Shown in pieces: positions 7,411-10,095 of a stretch of DNA of 10,095 nt (positions within the stretch are counted from its first letter, which is position 1; every line of letters starts with the position of its first letter). The notes beneath the pieces are model-generated. The model ran no database searches, was not told where the DNA came from, and saw only the letters and a list, made by a program, of their open reading frames with translations. Source of the stretch: an uncultured Eubacteriales bacterium. GTDB lineage: Bacteria; Bacillota_A; Clostridia; Lachnospirales; Cellulosilyticaceae. The position numbers and the translations under genes were made by a program. The stretch lies in NCBI GenBank assembly GCA_900556665.1, contig USPX01000054.1:1-10095 (forward strand), in the 5' to 3' direction.

Positions 7411-8897
7411 TGGATGAGGCACAAAGCATTTATTCTCAGGCATGGCTTGTAAAGGGACGTTCCTTTAAAAGTATTGGTTATGATATGACGGGAAAGGGGT
7501 ATAAACTTAATAAAAATTATCGTACGACAACGGAAATCTCAGAGTGTGCGTATAGTTTACTTTTAAATGAAGGGAATCTGATAGCTGATGAAGACTTTGT
7601 GAAACCTACCCTTTTAGAAAGACATGGGGAATATCCTGTCTATAGGCATTTTGAAAATAGTAAGGAACAAAATTTTTATATCGTAAGACAAATTAAGACG
7701 TTACTTAGAGAAGGTTATGCATTAGAAGATATAGCTGTCGTTTCGAAACTCAATAAAAACTTAGCCCTTATTCAAGATGCACTTAAAGAAAAAGGCATTG
7801 AGAGCATTTTATTTAAAAATAATCAAGAAGAAAGCTTTAGTTGTAACAAAGTAAAGTTATTAACGATTCACTCTGTGAAAGGGCTAGAGTTTAAAGTTGT
7901 TATTTTGGTAGACCTTAATCAAGATGTTATTCCTTATACAACTAAAGGTGCCGAGCCTATGGAAGTAAAAATGGAAGAGGTTATGGAACGTAAACTTCTT
8001 TATGTAGGGATGACAAGAGCACAAGAAAAATTATATATGTGTTCTTATGGCACAGCCTCTAAATTTATGGGTGAAATTAACCCACAATATTTAAGTATAC
8101 AAAGTGGTAGTCGCATGAATGCTTATTACATGGTACCTTATGAAAAATATTTATTTAGAGATGAGCTAGCTAATGAAACAACGCATGAAGAATCTGTGAG
8201 ACAATGGATAATGAGTGAACTCATACATAATTATGGTTATCCTAAAGAAATACTTAAAGTAGAATACCCTGTAAGAAACTTTTCTCAAACAGGCAAAGTA
8301 GATGTAGCAGTTATGAATAATAGAACACAAACGCCTTACATATTTATAGAAACAAAAAAAGAAGAAGTGCCAATACGAGAAGCTATTGAACAATTAAAGT
8401 CTTATATGAATGTAAGCAATGTGCCTTATGGCATTGCAACAAATGGGAAACATATTGCCTTCTTAGATGAGAAGTTTAATGTGATTAAAGACATACCAGT
8501 ATGTCATGCGGGACTTTTTCCAAGTAGTATTGAAACTTATAGTTATACAGATTATGCTACACAACGCACGACAAATTTTGAAAGAGACTTAAGTTCTAGA
8601 GAAGTTTATTTAGCAGAGGTGGCGTTAGAGGAAGAAAAATTATTACGACTTCACGTCTACTCAGATATTGCAGCAGGTAAACCAATAGAAATCATTGATG
8701 AAGTCAGAGGAGATTTCATCATGCCTTATGAACTTATAGGTACTAAGGCAAGCCGCTCCTATATATTACAAGTCAAAGGTGACAGCATGATTGGTATAGG
8801 CATTGAAGATGGAAATTATGTCGTTATTGAAGTGGGGGTTAATGTAGGAAATCATGATATTATAGCAGCTTACTATAACGGAGGCACAACGACATAA
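7410..8897 (+). CDS. C-terminal fragment: helicase motifs III-VI, nuclease, partial S24 peptidase
   Basis: This 495-residue open fragment starts in a TAATG overlap with the upstream piece. QSIYSQAW at 5-12 is SF1 motif III (UvrD form GDxxQSIY), so the DEAQ before it should not be taken for Walker B. Motif IV-like NYRT is at 36-39, motif V TIHSVKGLEF at 152-161 and motif VI RKLLYVGMTRA at 194-204. The nuclease-like domain shows Asp298 (GKVDVAV) and Glu314-x-Lys316 (FIETKK). The S24 part has an Ala-Ala-Gly cleavage-type site at 421-423 and nucleophile Ser459 in KGDSM. It ends at codon 496, about the position of the general-base lysine, counting by E. coli LexA spacing (Ser119 to Lys156). No ribosome site precedes 7410, so any translation would rely on reinitiation at the stop. 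Confidence 0.65.
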   Translation: MDEAQSIYSQAWLVKGRSFKSIGYDMTGKGYKLNKNYRTTTEISECAYSLLLNEGNLIADEDFVKPTLLERHGEYPVYRHFENSKEQNFYIVRQIKTLLREGYALEDIAVVSKLNKNLALIQDALKEKGIESILFKNNQEESFSCNKVKLLTIHSVKGLEFKVVILVDLNQDVIPYTTKGAEPMEVKMEEVMERKLLYVGMTRAQEKLYMCSYGTASKFMGEINPQYLSIQSGSRMNAYYMVPYEKYLFRDELANETTHEESVRQWIMSELIHNYGYPKEILKVEYPVRNFSQTGKVDVAVMNNRTQTPYIFIETKKEEVPIREAIEQLKSYMNVSNVPYGIATNGKHIAFLDEKFNVIKDIPVCHAGLFPSSIETYSYTDYATQRTTNFERDLSSREVYLAEVALEEEKLLRLHVYSDIAAGKPIEIIDEVRGDFIMPYELIGTKASRSYILQVKGDSMIGIGIEDGNYVVIEVGVNVGNHDIIAAYYNGGTTT

Positions 8898-9023
8898 TTT
8901 CCAATGATGATGGGAGACACAGTGTTACTTGTAAGCGAAAATGCTAAGTATGAACCCATTTCTATAAGTGAAGGGGATTTCAAAGTAATGGGGAAATTGG
9001 TTGGAGTGATAAAAAGACTATAA

Positions 9024-9126
9024 GGGGGACAAAGTATGTTACTGCTATGCAGGGTAGAGAGAAAATGTTGTTTATAAAGAGATAGATTATATTGTGAAAA
9101 TAGAATTGAGATAGAGGGGGAGTTAT
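9024..9126 (+). other. Short spacer with a possible gene relic
   Basis: An AGGGGG precedes an ATG at 9036 that opens only 13 codons (stop 9075-9077). A different frame then reads YKEIDYIVKIELR to a stop at 9112-9114. This could be a tiny gene broken by a frameshift, or just spacer. A GAGGGGGAG ribosome site for the next gene closes the region. Confidence 0.3.
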
Positions 9127-9621
9127 ATGAATATAAAGATAGAATTACCCAATCATGTAAAAGGCAGGAGTATCACAACTAAAGTAATTCCAACTATGGC
9201 AACTTTAAAAAATATGTTAGTTCACCTAGAAAAGCTAGATTGGCAAGAAGAAAAGTTACAACAATGGAATAAGAGAAGCTTTAAGGCTTATCACATAGAA
9301 CAAATTAAGAGAGAATTAATGCATGCCAATGAAGAAGAACGTGAGGAGACTATTAGACAACATATTCTCAGGTTAAAGCCCCATGAAATAGGAGCTAGCT
9401 TGGTTGATATTTATATTGTAGGATATGTGAATCATAAATATGGTGAAGGTAAAGAAGTCTTAGCAAATTGGTTAAGAGAAAATAAGGTAACGGAAAATAG
9501 AAATTCCATGGGTGCTATTTGGGAAGTAGGAAAAGGTGATGGGGTGTATCTAGACATATTAGAAACAGATGGAAGTATAAAGGATTGGAACTTTATGATA
9601 AAGTGGATAGGTTTAGTATAA
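9127..9621 (+). CDS. Unrecognised 164-residue protein
   Basis: I do not recognise this protein. The start is supported by GGGGGAG just 4 bases before the ATG and by the intact 164-codon frame. It is a soluble, charged protein without membrane segments or a signal peptide. The N-terminal 25 residues read beta-like and basic; residues about 25-80 look strongly helical (LKNMLVHLEKL, then alternating Glu/Lys and a run of Glu). The second half has an EIGASLVDIYIVGYVNHKYG segment, and the end is WNFMIKWIGLV, perhaps an amphipathic strand. No catalytic motif is visible. It follows the broken helicase-nuclease gene in the same direction with only about 100 bases between, so the two may once have been co-transcribed. 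A link to its function is inference from position only. Confidence 0.75.
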   Translation: MNIKIELPNHVKGRSITTKVIPTMATLKNMLVHLEKLDWQEEKLQQWNKRSFKAYHIEQIKRELMHANEEEREETIRQHILRLKPHEIGASLVDIYIVGYVNHKYGEGKEVLANWLRENKVTENRNSMGAIWEVGKGDGVYLDILETDGSIKDWNFMIKWIGLV

Positions 9622-9722
9622 AACAGACTAAGAATAGAAGAGAAAGTAGATGTCTGATACAATATAATTAAGTATAATATGGTTGATAGAAGACGATAAT
9701 CATAATGAAACAATGATATATG

Positions 9723-9730
9723 AGGAGGTG
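9723..9730 (+). promoter_or_regulatory. Ribosome site that selects a TTG start
   Basis: AGGAGGTG lies 7 bases before the TTG at 9738, the ideal distance, whereas the first in-frame ATG (9744) is 13 bases away. TTG is therefore the likely start. The spacer 9622-9722 also holds two TATAAT boxes (9663 and 9673) without clear -35 partners. Confidence 0.65.
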
Positions 9731-9737
9731 AGGAATA

Positions 9738-10095
9738 TTGGCTATGTATTTAAATACAAATAAACCCTTTGAGAATTATAAGGAATTAGCGGGGAGCAAA
9801 TATTTTGTAGATAAGTCTTTGATTATAGAAAGGCTAAATGAACGCGTAAATACATCAGATAAATACGTTTGTATTACAAGACCTAGAAGATTTGGAAAGT
9901 CTAGCGTTGCAGATATGTTAGGGGCCTATTATTCTAAGGCAGTAAGCGCAAATGGGATTTTTGATAAACTTAAGATTAGCAAGGTAGAAAGCTACGAGAA
10001 GCATATTAACAAATACAATGTGATTAATATTAGTTTTAATAGAATACCAGATCAAAATAAAAGTTATGATGACTATATTAGCTTAATACGAAGTA
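9738..10095 (+). CDS. AAA-ATPase-like protein, 5' part
   Basis: The gene is cut by the right edge after 119 codons. The N-terminus is typical of PF09820 proteins: NKPFENYKEL, then YFVDKSLIIERLN (a short segment before the P-loop), then the variant Walker A ITRPRRFGKSS with Gly53, Lys54 and Ser55. YNVINISFN near residues 94-102 is the following strand, and DDYISLIRS is the last visible stretch. That last stretch is the point where the first gene of the window begins (INLIRS), so the two are paralogues. The family usually continues into a Walker B and a C-terminal PD-(D/E)XK-like domain, here outside the window. Start choice: TTG, set by AGGAGGTG. Its function is not settled in the family. Confidence 0.87.
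   Translation, partial: MAMYLNTNKPFENYKELAGSKYFVDKSLIIERLNERVNTSDKYVCITRPRRFGKSSVADMLGAYYSKAVSANGIFDKLKISKVESYEKHINKYNVINISFNRIPDQNKSYDDYISLIRS

Larger units (their letters stand above)
6784..9023 (+). pseudogene. Broken SF1 (UvrD-like) helicase / nuclease / LexA-like peptidase fusion
   Basis: The homology runs as one gene from the ATG at 6784 to a TAA at 9021-9023, with two breaks. Order: SF1 motor domain, an HsdR-N-like PD-(D/E)XK domain, then a C-terminal S24 (LexA-like) peptidase. Break one: the frame changes between about 7389 and 7408. The upstream frame stops at 7408-7410, and motif II (the DExQ Walker B) is in neither frame, so a deletion not divisible by three is the simplest reading. 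Break two: a TAA at 8895-8897, after which the same frame continues for 41 codons (MMGDTVLLVSENAKYEP to VIKRL) that read as the normal end of an S24 domain. That stop falls where the S24 catalytic lysine is expected. Intact relatives, as I remember them, are single proteins of roughly 750-800 residues. The remaining motifs are well conserved, so the damage seems recent. Confidence 0.85.

Noticed and set aside
7400..7412. Programmed -1 frameshift at the T-run (TATTTTTAATG)
   Set aside because: The run is not a standard slippery heptamer, and slipping there still would not restore the missing motif II. A deletion explains both facts.
8166..8393. Minus-strand open frame of 75 codons
   Set aside because: It is antisense to the nuclease domain of the helicase fusion, whose motifs are clear.

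Overview
The window is AT-rich DNA with purine-rich Shine-Dalgarno sites (AGGAGG, AAGGGG) close to most starts. It also carries the remains of a clostridial-type ferritin-like spore coat gene. Together these suggest an endospore-forming member of the Clostridia, perhaps a Lachnospiraceae relative; that placement is inference. No tRNA, rRNA, CRISPR array or transposase was seen.

Layout, left to right: (1) the 3' part of an AAA-ATPase-like / PD-(D/E)XK nuclease-like gene (1-1223), then a long symmetric hairpin; (2) on the minus strand, a decayed spore coat gene (1288-1634); (3) a type IV restriction operon, mcrB (1702-4020) and mcrC (4007-5266), with its own promoter; (4) a DUF952 gene (5443-5790), a second copy of the hairpin unit (5790-5854), and a convergent minus-strand gene for a membrane-anchored alpha/beta hydrolase (5876-6634); (5) a broken SF1 helicase / nuclease / LexA-like peptidase fusion gene (6784-9023), an unrecognised 164-residue gene (9127-9621), and the 5' part of a second AAA-ATPase-like gene (9738-10095).

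This looks like an accessory, defence-type island. McrBC would use modified-base recognition to trigger NTP-driven translocation and cutting of foreign DNA. This McrB appears to carry two PUA/EVE-like reader modules: one at the N-terminus and one inserted between Walker A and Walker B. The helicase-nuclease-S24 protein looks like a second, stress-responsive nucleic-acid enzyme. Its gene is disabled twice: the helicase DExQ motif II region is missing at a frame change near 7400, and a stop codon falls where the catalytic lysine of the S24 peptidase is expected.

The two window ends lie in paralogous genes at the same homologous position: bases 1-21 match bases 10075-10095 with one mismatch, in the same reading frame. 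Everything between is therefore bracketed by direct copies of the same gene family, a configuration that could support duplication, excision or circularisation by homologous recombination.
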